From the NCBI RefSeq assembly GCF_024372725.1, contig NZ_VOUA01000006.1:92686-156685 (forward strand): a stretch of DNA of 64,000 nt. The letters are read 5' to 3'. Position numbers and translations under genes: made by a program. This document shows positions 54,981 to 63,837 of this stretch, one piece after another. Position 1 is the first letter of the stretch. Each line of letters starts with the position of its first letter. The notes beneath the pieces are model-generated. The model was not told the DNA's origin and searched no databases. It saw only the letters and a program-made list of their open reading frames with translations. Origin of the DNA: Methanosarcina sp. KYL-1. Its GTDB lineage: Archaea > Halobacteriota > Methanosarcinia > Methanosarcinales > Methanosarcinaceae.

Positions 54981-55697
54981 ATGAAATTGAAAGGTCAGAC
55001 AGCCATTGTAACCGGTGGAGGAAGGGGAATTGGAAGGGCCATCTGCCTGGCACTTGCAAGAGAAGGAGCCGACATTATAATCGCTGCAAGGAACGGGAAA
55101 GAAATCCGGGAAACTGCGAGAATGGTCGAAAGGATCGGAAGCGGAAGCAGGGTTCTTGCCTTAAAGACTGATGTGAGAAACGAAGAAGAGGTCAGGAACC
55201 TGGTTTCCAGAACAATTCAGGCTTTTGGGAGGCTAGACATCCTTATCAATAATGCAGGGGCAGCACACAGAAAGTACCTTGTGGAGACTTCGACGGAAGA
55301 ATACGATGAAATCATGGACACCAATGTGAAAGGCATTTTTTTCTGCACGAAGTATGCCCTTCCCCACCTCCTGAAACGGGGGGACGGCAGGATCATCAAT
55401 ATTGCTGCGCTGGAAGGAAAGCACGGGTCTCCGAAACTCTCCATGTACTGTGCCTCTAAATTTGCAGTTATCGGCCTGACCGAATCCCTTGCCTACGAGG
55501 TAGGAGGTGGCCTGCAGGTATATGCGGTCTGTCCGGCCGGGGTAGACACCAGGCTGTACCACTCCATGTATTCCGATAAGCCGGCCCTCAAACCGGAAGA
55601 TGTTGCAAGGAAGGTCCTTACCCTTTGCCTGCCAGAAGCGACTTTGCCTTCAGGATCCTCGGTCGAGGTATACAGGCCGCCAGTCAGGGTTGTTTAA
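54981..55697 (+). CDS. Short-chain dehydrogenase/reductase, copy 2
   Basis: Paralog of the previous gene with TGGGRGIGR, NNAG and YCASK, 238 residues. It differs where copy 1 has the catalytic Ser region: NISSGGGKHG is replaced by NIAALEGKHG, so the usual catalytic Ser before the YxxxK pair appears changed to Ala. This copy may have altered or lost catalysis. The start MKLKGQTAIV is at 54981. The end VEVYRPPVRVV is like copy 1 (VEVYAPPVPLL). Confidence 0.9.
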   Translation: MKLKGQTAIVTGGGRGIGRAICLALAREGADIIIAARNGKEIRETARMVERIGSGSRVLALKTDVRNEEEVRNLVSRTIQAFGRLDILINNAGAAHRKYLVETSTEEYDEIMDTNVKGIFFCTKYALPHLLKRGDGRIINIAALEGKHGSPKLSMYCASKFAVIGLTESLAYEVGGGLQVYAVCPAGVDTRLYHSMYSDKPALKPEDVARKVLTLCLPEATLPSGSSVEVYRPPVRVV

Positions 55698-55769
55698 ATA
55701 CAGAGCCGTTTCCGGGAAAAAAGATTGGGTAAAAGATTGGATGTCCCGTTAAGTGAAGGAGGCAAAGCT

Positions 55770-56392
55770 ATGTTCAAAGACCGAAAGGATGCCGGGGAAA
55801 AGCTCGCAAAAGCTCTTGAAAAATACAGGGCCGAAAACCCTCTGGTCCTTGCAATCCCCAGGGGGGTGTTGAAGTTGGGCTTCGGGTTGCCCGGCACCTG
55901 GGTACGGCTTTTTCCCTCCTCATAGCGAGGAAACTGCCTTTTCCCGACAACCCGGAAGCCGGCTTTGGGGCAATAGCCGAGGACGGGAGCACTTTCATTT
56001 TTGAAAATGCCTGGTCCTGGCTCTCCGGGGATGCCATCGAAATTATCAAAGCACAGCAGATTTCCGAGATAGAGAGGCGGGTCCTGACTCTTAGAGGCGG
56101 AAACCCCCTGCCCGAAATTACAGGCAGGACTGTGATCCTTATCGATGACGGGATTGCCATGGGCTCCACAATGCGGGCGGCAATCGGGCTCTGCAAAAAA
56201 AAGAAAGCCGGAAAAATCGTTGTTGCCGTACCTGTGGCCGGAAGGGAGGTCACAGAAGAGATTGCAAAAATAGCGGATGAAATTGTTGTGCTGGAGCTGC
56301 CCCCATTCTTCAGGGCCGTTGCCCAGGTTTATGAAAACTGGTACGATGTTTCGGATGCAGAGGTCCTGGACCTTCTCGGAAAAAAGGGCTGA
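55770..56392 (+). pseudogene. Phosphoribosyltransferase interrupted by a one-base frameshift in a G run
   Basis: The start MFKDRKDAGEKLAKALEKY at 55770 has GGAGG upstream. The frame reads AIPRG up to the six-G run at 55861-55866 and then fails, ending at 55925. Adding one G restores GGVEVGLRVARHLGTAFSLL, and the restored frame runs to 56392. It includes the PRPP-binding VILIDDGIAMGSTM and a normal end. It is a PRTase of the predicted archaeal/bacterial type often fused to hydrolases. The break may be a recent mutation, a phase-variable switch in a homopolymer, or a sequencing error. Everything else in the gene is intact. Confidence 0.88.
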
Positions 56393-56474
56393 AGAAAAGA
56401 GAGCTGAAGAAAAAAGATCTGAAGAAAAAAGATCTGAAGAAAAAAGATCTGAAGAAAAGAGAGCTGAGGAAAAA
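56388..56474 (+). repeat. 15-bp tandem repeat at PRTase stop
   Basis: Six units like TCTGAAGAAAAAAGA run on directly from the stop codon of the PRTase. Another frame would read them as EEKRSEEKR. Confidence 0.88.
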
Positions 56475-56475
56475 G

Positions 56476-56617
56476 TGACGCTTATAATTGACGCTTATAA
56501 TTGATGCTTATAATTGACGCTTATAATTGACGCTTATAATTGACGCTTATAATTGACGCTTATAATTGACGCTTATAATTGATGCTTATAATTGATGCTT
56601 ATAATTGATGCTTATAA
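56476..56617 (+). repeat. 13-bp tandem repeat, about eleven copies
   Basis: Units TGACGCTTATAAT or TGATGCTTATAAT follow without spacers. With the 15-bp array before it, this fills 230 bases. The rest of the gap up to 57131 is the PiT promoter region. Confidence 0.9.
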
Positions 56618-56962
56618 CTCATTAAATGAGAATTCAACTGACCTTACGCTCGCTATATAATAATGTTGTGTTTTTGTAAATACCCAGCAGTCTTAATTTT
56701 CAGAGAACTTGCCTTTTTGTGTCCGGGAATTATGTGCTTTTCCGGGGGTCCAGCCTTAAATTCATATATGTCCGGAGGCTTCTGGCAAATACGGAGCGTT
56801 GACCTGAGATAAAACAATGCCCGATGATATTGAAATCATTCTGATAATATGGAATTCCGGCATGAATGAGGAAGGTTCGGTAAATCCGGAAAAAGGAATA
56901 TGGACTATATTAATAATAGACGTATATAGGTCTATAGATTATATAGAGCGCCCTAAAATATA

Positions 56963-57046
56963 TGGAAACTATAAAATATAATGAAATGGTCTGGAATACC
57001 ATAAAAGCTTTGGATTTAAAGGAAATGTTTGGAAATTCCATAAAAT
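56963..57046 (+). promoter_or_regulatory. Candidate repeated sites before the phosphate transporter
   Basis: Three related boxes, TGGAAACTATAAAAT (56963), TGGAATACCATAAAAG (56992) and TGGAAATTCCATAAAAT (57030), share TGGAAxxxxxATAAAA upstream of pit. They may bind a phosphate regulator or basal factors. A long AT-rich TATA region (56920-56985) overlaps the first box. Confidence 0.45.
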
Positions 57047-57131
57047 TCAACAACAGAATGAAAACACATATCGTTTACACATATCATTTATAGCAATCCT
57101 GGAATCTAAAATATCTGGAGTAAGGAAAAAA

Positions 57132-58163
57132 ATGGAATTACTTGTCATAGCGCTTATTTTAGCCGGGCTCTACATGGCCTGGAACATCGGGGCAAACGAC
57201 CTCGCAAATGCTATGGGGACTTCGGTAGGGACAGGCGCCTTATCGATTAAACAGGTCATTATTATTGCGGCGGTCTTCGAGTTCTTGGGTGCTGTGTTCT
57301 TCGGGAAACGGGTTACCTCGACAATTGCAAAGGGGATCGTTCCTATTGACATGATAAGCACCATCCACCCCAACATTGTGGTGCTGGGTATGCTTGCCGC
57401 AATTCTTGCAGCGGGTTTCTGGATAACCCTTGCGACCTTTTACAACCTCCCCGTTTCAACAAGCCACTCAATCGTGGGCTCGGTGCTCGGCTTCGGGCTG
57501 ATTGCGGCGTACAATGGGACTATCGCTTTTTCTGACATTCACTGGCTTGTTCTTTTAAAAATCGTTGCCAGCTGGTTTATTTCCCCTGCTCTGGGGGCAG
57601 TGTTTGCTTTTCTCACTTTCTCTATTGTCCGTAGCCTGTTCCTGCACCGTGCAAGAGATCTTCCTCTCGTTGAGAAAAAATTCATATCCTTACAGGTCAT
57701 AACTGCATGCTATATTGCTTTTGCGCACGGGTCCAATGATGTTGCAAACGCTGTCGGTCCTCTCTCTGCCGCACTCAATGTGCTGGGAGTAACAGGTGTA
57801 GCAGAAATCCCGCTCTGGGTGCTTGTTATGGGTGGCCTCGGGATGGTTGTAGGAATGGCAACCTGGGGCTACAAGGTGGTCGAAACCATCGGGTCAAAGA
57901 TCACGGAACTCACCCCTACGCGCGGTTTTTCCGCACAGTTTGCAACAGCTACGGTGGTCCTGCTCCACAGCTACAGTTCCCTTCCTATCTCAACCACGCA
58001 CACGCTTGTGGGTTCGGTTATTGGTGTGGGGCTGGCAGGCGGGATTGCAGCCGTTGACCTGGGCGTGATCTGGAAGATCATATCTTCCTGGGTAGCAACC
58101 GTCCCCATAGCCGCACTGACGTCGGCACTGATCTTTATGGGGCTTGAGGTGATCTGGTTATGA
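57132..58163 (+). CDS. pit: PiT-family inorganic phosphate transporter
   Basis: Two family signatures, [14 protein letters not shown] near the N-terminus and [13 protein letters not shown] in the middle, plus [12 protein letters not shown] and [12 protein letters not shown], and about ten TM segments in 343 residues define PiT (PF01384). It moves phosphate with sodium or protons. It overlaps the PhoU-like gene by four bases (ATGA), the common archaeal pit-DUF47 arrangement. GGAG precedes the start. Confidence 0.95.
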   Translation: MELLVIALILAGLYMAWNIGANDLANAMGTSVGTGALSIKQVIIIAAVFEFLGAVFFGKRVTSTIAKGIVPIDMISTIHPNIVVLGMLAAILAAGFWITLATFYNLPVSTSHSIVGSVLGFGLIAAYNGTIAFSDIHWLVLLKIVASWFISPALGAVFAFLTFSIVRSLFLHRARDLPLVEKKFISLQVITACYIAFAHGSNDVANAVGPLSAALNVLGVTGVAEIPLWVLVMGGLGMVVGMATWGYKVVETIGSKITELTPTRGFSAQFATATVVLLHSYSSLPISTTHTLVGSVIGVGLAGGIAAVDLGVIWKIISSWVATVPIAALTSALIFMGLEVIWL

Positions 58164-58849
58164 AAGATTACATCCGTTCCGTCCTCGACGTGGTCGTAGA
58201 TTCTCCCTTCATCCCCCTTGAAATGCACGCCAAAAAAGGAGTCCTTGCAGTGGAGAAGCTGGCTGAAGCCATGGATGCCTACTGTGCCGGGGATACAAAA
58301 CGCCTGGAAGAGCTAACCGCCGAAATTGACAAACTGGAACATGAAGCCGACATTATAAAACAAAAAATCCGGGCAAGTATCCCGGCCTCGGTGAGGCTTC
58401 CTGTTGACAAAAAAGACCTCCTGTCCTTCTTAAAACAGCAGGACTCCATTGCCGACTTCGCCCAGACATCAGCTTACTGGATGACCCTCAGGCCCTGCAA
58501 AAACCTTCCCGACGAAGTAAAAGAAGGTTTTATAGAACTGACAGCAGCCGCCCTGAAGACTGCCAGGCTGTATAATGAGGTCATCGATGAGCTGTACAAG
58601 CTGCTTGCCACCTCTTTCAGCAAGGAAGAGGTCAAGGAAACTCTGACCCTCGTCCCGGAAGTCGAGAAACTTGAACATGAAGTGGACGTGCTGGAAACCG
58701 CCCTTTTAAAGAAGATCTTCGAGCACGAAGATTCCATAGGAGGAGCCGGCGTCTGCCACCTTATAGGGCTCGTCGGAAGGATCGGCACAATTGCTGACAA
58801 GTCCGCCAACTCCGCCGACCGCCTGAGGACAATGATCCTCAGAAGATAA
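58160..58849 (+). CDS. PhoU-like DUF47 protein
   Basis: A 229-residue all-helical protein of the DUF47/UPF0111 family ([35 protein letters not shown]; a second copy [14 protein letters not shown]), distantly related to PhoU. The Glu/Asp-rich helix repeats bind metal in relatives. It is translationally coupled to pit and probably gates or regulates the transporter in response to phosphate. Confidence 0.92.
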   Translation: MKDYIRSVLDVVVDSPFIPLEMHAKKGVLAVEKLAEAMDAYCAGDTKRLEELTAEIDKLEHEADIIKQKIRASIPASVRLPVDKKDLLSFLKQQDSIADFAQTSAYWMTLRPCKNLPDEVKEGFIELTAAALKTARLYNEVIDELYKLLATSFSKEEVKETLTLVPEVEKLEHEVDVLETALLKKIFEHEDSIGGAGVCHLIGLVGRIGTIADKSANSADRLRTMILRR

Positions 58850-58920
58850 GGCATCGGGAGCACCCGGCCTTAAACTTTCTTTTTATCACTTTTCTTACCT
58901 GCCGGGATTTTCATATTCTT

Positions 58921-58998
58921 TTCAGTACCATTTTTCAGTACCATTTTTCAGTACCATTCTTCAGTACTATTCTTCAGTACTATTCTTCAGTACTATTT
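58921..58998 (+). repeat. 13-bp tandem repeat, six copies
   Basis: Units TTCAGTACCATTT, then variants with TACTATTC, lie between the convergent PhoU-like and EamA genes. Confidence 0.85.
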
Positions 58999-59021
58999 TA
59001 GTCGCTTTTCCACCCTATTCT

Positions 59022-59948
59022 TCAGCAAGTTCCGGAATTTTCGTTAATATCTGCCTGCAAAGCTTCCGGTTTTGAAGCATCCTTGAGGCTGACAATCATG
59101 GCTGCAGCAAGGACCAGGAAACAGCCGGCCAGCGTGCTGGTCGAGAGTGCAATTCCCAGGACTGCCAGGTCAAAAAAGACCCCTGCAACCGGCTCGATCA
59201 GGGCAAGCAGGCTCCCTGTCTGGGACTCGAGGTTTGCAAAACCAATGGTTGTGAGAATTCCTCCAAGCCCCACCGAAGCAATCCCGAAGGACATAAGGGA
59301 GGGGATATTTTCTGCAATTACGGGGACAGGGGATTCGAAAGCAAAGGGGAGCATAAACAGGCAGCTGATCCCCGTGCCCCAGAAGGCTATCGAGAACTCC
59401 GAGTATTCGCTTTTAAGGGCCCGCACGTTCATGATTATGGCTGCAAGGATCATTCCTGCAAAGAGCCCGGAAGCAATTCCTATAAAGTGGCTTCCGGAAA
59501 GCTCAAGCTCCGAAAAGCCTCCAGGGGGCCTGATCACCAGGAAAACCCCGCTTATTGCCACAAAAAGGGCTGCAATGCTCTCCTTTCCGATCTTTTCTTT
59601 CAAAAGGAAGGGAGATGCCAGCATCACGTAAACGGGGGCTGTGTATTCGAGCAGGATCGCTATGGAAACGCAGGTTTCCTTTACGCAGATAAAATAGAAA
59701 AACATGTTAACTACAACAAAGACACCCTGCATAAGGAGGGAAAACTTCCTTTTCCCGGGTTTCAGTTCCCTGACCTTCCCGGTCACAAGCACGAAGAGCA
59801 GGATCAGGAGCAAACCGAAAAATAACCTGTAAAATATTATGGAAGTTATGGGCATGTCGTGGATGTGCGCAAGGAATAGCCCGGTCATCCCGTAGAAAGT
59901 GCAGCCCAGCAGCACTGCTAGGTGAGGTCCTTTTTTCGCAGGAAACAT
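59022..59948 (-). CDS. EamA/DMT-family transporter
   Basis: Ten TM segments in 308 residues with the duplicated EamA domain (GMTGLFLAHIHDMPITSIIFYR; second half SGLFAGMILAAIIMNVRALK; TIGFANLESQTGSLLALIEPVAGV). This is a metabolite exporter of the drug/metabolite superfamily; substrate unknown. It is convergent with the phosphate unit. Confidence 0.9.
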   Translation of the reverse strand: MFPAKKGPHLAVLLGCTFYGMTGLFLAHIHDMPITSIIFYRLFFGLLLILLFVLVTGKVRELKPGKRKFSLLMQGVFVVVNMFFYFICVKETCVSIAILLEYTAPVYVMLASPFLLKEKIGKESIAALFVAISGVFLVIRPPGGFSELELSGSHFIGIASGLFAGMILAAIIMNVRALKSEYSEFSIAFWGTGISCLFMLPFAFESPVPVIAENIPSLMSFGIASVGLGGILTTIGFANLESQTGSLLALIEPVAGVFFDLAVLGIALSTSTLAGCFLVLAAAMIVSLKDASKPEALQADINENSGTC

Positions 59949-60161
59949 AAGGCAAGTAGAAAGGCTTCCAGCTTAAATAACCTGACGGAAAAATTCCTTA
60001 AGGTTATTCCTCAGGGTGGTCCTGGGGGGTCTATTATTCTGGGAGCGGCATGTTACAGGACTTTTGATTCCTTATAAGTCCCGTTCCATACGGGAAAAAG
60101 AATTTATTATTTCAATATAATATATATTCAATACTATAAATTAGGGAGAAGGGTGTAAACA

Positions 60162-60317
60162 ATGGTAAATGGAAAAGTCGTTGGCGGAGCAATACTCGTG
60201 GTCATAGCAGTATGGGTTTACATGATAATTCCTGATTATACAGCCAAGTTTGTCGGGGGAGCTATTCTGGGAATTCTGGGAATAGCATTGTTGATCAGCG
60301 GGCTTAAAAGAGAGTAA
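60162..60317 (+). CDS. 51-residue two-TM protein
   Basis: MVNGKVVGGAILVVIAVWVY and a second helix (FVGGAILGILGIALLISGLKRE) make a short hairpin membrane protein. GGGAGAAGGGTG precedes ATG 60162, and an AT-rich TATA stretch (60115-60140) precedes that. It is followed on the same strand by the DUF4097-like lipoprotein. Function unknown. Confidence 0.7.
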   Translation: MVNGKVVGGAILVVIAVWVYMIIPDYTAKFVGGAILGILGIALLISGLKRE

Positions 60318-60386
60318 AATGGCTGCATTCCCGGTAAACCAGGCTAATTATGTAATGGGGCCGGAGATGGAGATGGGGGATAGAGA

Positions 60387-61361
60387 ATGAAAAGCCAGGG
60401 TCATGGAAATATTTCAAAAAAAATTCCGCAGTTTGGTTTGTTGTTCATCCTGATAATGCTGTTCATTATGATAATTGTGCTTCTGGTCTCCGGCTGTGCT
60501 GAAGTCGGGGAATTGCAGACAGAGTCCCGGTCAGTTGACCTTGGAGGCGCGGCGTCGGCAGATGTGGAACTTGAGATGTACAGCGGCGAGATGAATATAA
60601 TTGGGGGTACCGTCGGCGCGGAAGAGCTTATGGATGCCGAATTCCGGTACAATGTCGATGCATGGAAGCCCGAAATCGAATATAATATCCATGAGGGCCG
60701 AGGCAGGCTAATCGTCAGGCAGCCGGAAATACAGGGAGGCATAGCCGGAGGCAGTGCCCGAAACGAGTGGGACCTGCGGCTCAAAGAGGATGTCCCCATG
60801 GACCTGAAGGCCAGGCTGAGCAGCGGGGATTGCTCTCTCAACATGGCCAGTTCCCTGCTAAAAAAGCTTGATATTGGCTCCAGCAGTGGGGATATCAAAG
60901 CGGAGCTCTCCGGGAACCAGCCCCTGCTGGAAGAGGTCGAGATAGACCAGGCCAGTGGGAATACTTTACTGGACCTTTCCGGGGAATATCCTGCCCTGTC
61001 CTCGGTGATTATGGATTCCAGCAGCGGGGGTATCAATGCAGGTCTCACAGGTAACTTCGGTACACTTAGCCTTGTGGAAATAGAGCTGAGCAGCGGGGAT
61101 GCCTCTGTGGATCTCACCGGCAACTGGAGTAATGACTCCATGATGGAGGTGGCTGTAAGCTCCGGAGATCTCACTTTACGGGTGCCCCGGAATGTCGGAG
61201 TTTACGTTGAGGTTGATTCCGTTTCCGGAGATATCACAGCAAACGATTTCAGGCTGGAAGACAGCGCTTATGTTAATGATGCCTATGGTGAGTCAGAAGT
61301 AACCTTGAGGGTCAAAGCATCTTCGAGCAGCGGCAACATCAAACTGCTTTTTGGGGATTGA
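60387..61361 (+). CDS. Lipoprotein with DUF4097-type beta-strand repeats
   Basis: A long hydrophobic N-terminus ends in the lipobox LVSGC, so the protein is lipid-anchored outside. The rest is a repeated beta-strand pattern with recurring SSGD or SSGG turns (LSSGDCSLNM, SSSGDIKAEL, SSSGGINAGL, LSSGDASVDL, VSSGDLTLRV, SVSGDITAND), typical of DUF4097/LiaF-like adhesin folds. In bacteria such proteins take part in envelope stress responses. The small membrane proteins on both sides may belong with it. Confidence 0.8.
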   Translation: MKSQGHGNISKKIPQFGLLFILIMLFIMIIVLLVSGCAEVGELQTESRSVDLGGAASADVELEMYSGEMNIIGGTVGAEELMDAEFRYNVDAWKPEIEYNIHEGRGRLIVRQPEIQGGIAGGSARNEWDLRLKEDVPMDLKARLSSGDCSLNMASSLLKKLDIGSSSGDIKAELSGNQPLLEEVEIDQASGNTLLDLSGEYPALSSVIMDSSSGGINAGLTGNFGTLSLVEIELSSGDASVDLTGNWSNDSMMEVAVSSGDLTLRVPRNVGVYVEVDSVSGDITANDFRLEDSAYVNDAYGESEVTLRVKASSSSGNIKLLFGD

Positions 61362-61402
61362 AAGAGGAGGGACAGGAAGGCTTTACTCAAGGAGGGGGAT
61401 CA

Positions 61403-61506
61403 TCGGTTTATCGGTTTATCGGTTTATCGGTTTATCGGTTTATCGGTTTATCGGTTTATCGGTTTATCGGTTTATCGGTTTATCGGTTTATCGGTTTATC
61501 GGTTTA
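61403..61506 (+). repeat. 8-bp tandem repeat, thirteen copies
   Basis: Thirteen exact copies of TCGGTTTA follow the lipoprotein stop and reach to within 60 bases of the next gene. Perfect identity implies recent slippage and probable strain variation. Confidence 0.95.
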
Positions 61507-61566
61507 TCCGACTGATCCGGTAAAACAGTCCCGGAATCATCTGGCTCTGGATCCGGGAAGGAGAAT

Positions 61567-61947
61567 ATGATGGCCGGAATAAGCCTTAAAGAAATAATTA
61601 CTGTCCTTGGACACGCCTTTGCAATCTGGGCGCTTTGCGGAGCGATTATGGGGATAGGCCTGGCGGTTACTTCAGAAAGGAATGCCCTGATAGCCCATGC
61701 AATCGGAGCCCCTATAATCGCTGCAGCGGTATCTTTGTTTTACTTCAAGAGGTTTAACTATACGTCCCCACTGGAGACTGCAGTCATTTTCCTTTCATTT
61801 GCGGTCTTCATGGACATTTTTGTTATTTCCGGCCTGATCCTGGGCAGTTTCGAAATGTTTTCCAGTATCCCGGGAACATGGATTCCTCTAGCCCTGATAT
61901 TTTTCTCAACCTTTCTAACGGGAATGTATGTGAAGAAACAGACATAA
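61567..61947 (+). CDS. Four-TM membrane protein, unknown
   Basis: Four hydrophobic segments in 126 residues (VLGHAFAIWALCGAIMGIGLAV; AHAIGAPIIAAAVSLFYF; AVIFLSFAVFMDIFVISGLIL; WIPLALIFFSTFLTGMYV) and a KKQT end. GGGAAGGAG before ATG 61567 is a good ribosome site. I recognise no family. Expression with the upstream lipoprotein is possible across the 8-bp repeat array. Confidence 0.75.
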   Translation: MMAGISLKEIITVLGHAFAIWALCGAIMGIGLAVTSERNALIAHAIGAPIIAAAVSLFYFKRFNYTSPLETAVIFLSFAVFMDIFVISGLILGSFEMFSSIPGTWIPLALIFFSTFLTGMYVKKQT

Positions 61948-62080
61948 CCTTCAGTTATAGCCGGGAGCAGCAAAAAAGACAACCTCTTCTTAAACAGGCT
62001 CTTTCTGGTTGCCTTGATAATGACAGCGCCCTGTTGCCATAGAAGTAAGAATGGATTTGAGCAGCGCTTCAGTAGCGTTC

Positions 62081-62926
62081 TTAAAGCGAGCTGTCCGGAA
62101 CTTTCCTGACTTTCAGGAACCTCATCGTGCGGCGCTCTCCTTCCGTTTCAATAAGCCCGTCTTTTGCCAGTTTGAGCAGGCGGGAATAGAGAAACATATC
62201 CCCTGCCAGGTTGTATTCCTCCGAGAGTTTCCCAAGCATTTCCCCGACAACTCTTGCCGCAATGGTCCAGGTTCCAGGCACAGTTTCCAGGATCAGTTCG
62301 TCAAAAAGGTCCGGGGTTTCGGCATACAGCTGCCCTCGCCAGAGAGTCCGAAATAGCCTGCCATCTTTTTTTAACTCCTCCCACCTGCACAGGTAATAGG
62401 CAAGTTCTTCCTCCGTTAAGTGCCTGGCTGTGTCTTTCCGGGATATGAGCCACTCAGGCCTTAATTCCCCGAGGGAAATAGGGACTACACGCTCGGGTAC
62501 CTCCTGCTCTTTTCTTTCGTGCACAATGTTAAGACCCTCGGTAAGATCAACAATAAGGAGTTCGGAAGGATTTTTTTCCCGGGAAAGCAATTCCAGGAAT
62601 CCCGTATATTCAAAAACGGACCTGCGGGTAAACCAGACGATCTTTTCGGCTTCGGTTTCCGAAACCTGTTTCCAGAATGCTTCCACACGTTCCCAGAACT
62701 TTTCTGCTTCGGCCGAAAGGGTCATGTAGTCTCCTTCGTCTTCTATTTCCGCAAAAAGGGATTTAAAATACTTTTTTCTTGTTTCCAGGTCGTATGGGGA
62801 GATCGGGCCGAGGCTAAGGTCGTCGGGAAGGGCCAGGACAATTTCGTCAGGATTGCCGCGGAGAGCAAACCTCAATGAGCCTCCCGCCGATTCGGTGAAG
62901 GTTACATGTACTGTTTTGTTTGCCAT
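62081..62926 (-). CDS. DUF1835/DUF3658 family protein
   Basis: VHVTFTESAGGSLRFAL at the start, DLSLGPISPYD and IVWFTRRSVFEYTGFLELLS are DUF1835 features. The second half (HLTEEELAYYLCRWEELKKDGRLFR...) matches the DUF3658 partner domain, with a winged-helix-like end. Function unknown. It is 281 residues, complete and monocistronic. Confidence 0.82.
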   Translation of the reverse strand: MANKTVHVTFTESAGGSLRFALRGNPDEIVLALPDDLSLGPISPYDLETRKKYFKSLFAEIEDEGDYMTLSAEAEKFWERVEAFWKQVSETEAEKIVWFTRRSVFEYTGFLELLSREKNPSELLIVDLTEGLNIVHERKEQEVPERVVPISLGELRPEWLISRKDTARHLTEEELAYYLCRWEELKKDGRLFRTLWRGQLYAETPDLFDELILETVPGTWTIAARVVGEMLGKLSEEYNLAGDMFLYSRLLKLAKDGLIETEGERRTMRFLKVRKVPDSSL

Positions 62927-63025
62927 ATTTGAGCACCATATCTTTGGGAATTATTGAAGTGGGAAGGTGAATAAACAGGATTTGTTTAATGGATAATCGG
63001 CTTATTCACATAAAAACAGGCCGTA

Positions 63026-63595
63026 GTGGAAAAATATATTTTACCTATATTTTCAAGTATAAGGGTTCCTGCAGGATGTTTCCTCAGGCTTCTGCACAAT
63101 GCTTTCTCCCTGCTCCTCCTTGCAGGGATAGGACTTACCGCCGCCGGGTTTGCATTCTCTGGCTCTTGTCCCCGCCTGCTGGAAGCTTCCTTCCTTGCCT
63201 TTGACCTGACCGATGCTTACTTGGTGCGGGTCCTTATTGCGGGGTCGTTTTTTCTGCTGAGTGAAGTTCAGGAAAGCCGGATTGTTTTCACCTGCATCCG
63301 CCGCGGGATTATCGACGGCTCTGCCCGTTCCAGAGTGGATGAAAAGTTAGTTTTCGTAGCCCGGCGCATGGGGATGCCCTGGGTCTTCGGACTTGATCCC
63401 GAAAGGGTTGACCGGTACCTTGCCGGGTGGAGACTCCCGGTTGTTGAGCATGCCGGGGCTCCGGACTACCGGGAACGCTATCTCAAGCCTCTGGGCCGTC
63501 GGATGAATATTTTTGAGGGGGAGAGGGTGGTGCTTACCCGGGTAGAGGGAAGCAACCCTGCGGGACCGGGCAGTTCACAAACAAACGGGAAGTAA
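63026..63595 (+). CDS. LCMT-like methyltransferase relic or divergent protein
   Basis: The last 70 residues (WVFGLDPERVDRYLAGWRL...YRERYLKPLGRRMNIFEGERVVLTRV) resemble the C-terminus of COG3315 leucine-carboxyl-methyltransferase-like enzymes. The first half is hydrophobic (LLHNAFSLLLLAGIGLTAAG) and shows no SAM-binding GxG motif. So it may be a truncated or chimeric remnant rather than an active enzyme. The start is uncertain and no ribosome site is clear. Confidence 0.45.
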   Translation: MEKYILPIFSSIRVPAGCFLRLLHNAFSLLLLAGIGLTAAGFAFSGSCPRLLEASFLAFDLTDAYLVRVLIAGSFFLLSEVQESRIVFTCIRRGIIDGSARSRVDEKLVFVARRMGMPWVFGLDPERVDRYLAGWRLPVVEHAGAPDYRERYLKPLGRRMNIFEGERVVLTRVEGSNPAGPGSSQTNGK

Positions 63596-63671
63596 TTCTG
63601 AACCGGCAAAAGCTGTAGAGAATGTCGGATCACCTACTTTTTTTAGAAGCACTGTTTTAGGAGCATTAAGG

Positions 63672-63694
63672 GCTAATCCCCGCTTTTTCAAAGG
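63672..63694. other. Hairpin likely belonging to the IS200/IS605-type element end
   Basis: CCCCGC and GCGGG pair around a T/A-rich loop about 145-165 bases before the TnpB start. Subterminal hairpins are used by IS200/IS605 transposases, so this may be the left end. The direct repeat TGATACCTAAAAGG (about 63798 and 63813) lies between it and the gene. Confidence 0.4.
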
Positions 63695-63837
63695 CGGGAT
63701 ACAGCCCGTCAACTCCAACAACGCAACTTTATTAACATATGTATAGTAACCATCTACATAAAATAATATGCCAGAGAAAGATTATTGGATAGTATATTGA
63801 TACCTAAAAGGTTGATACCTAAAAGGTGAACTGATTG

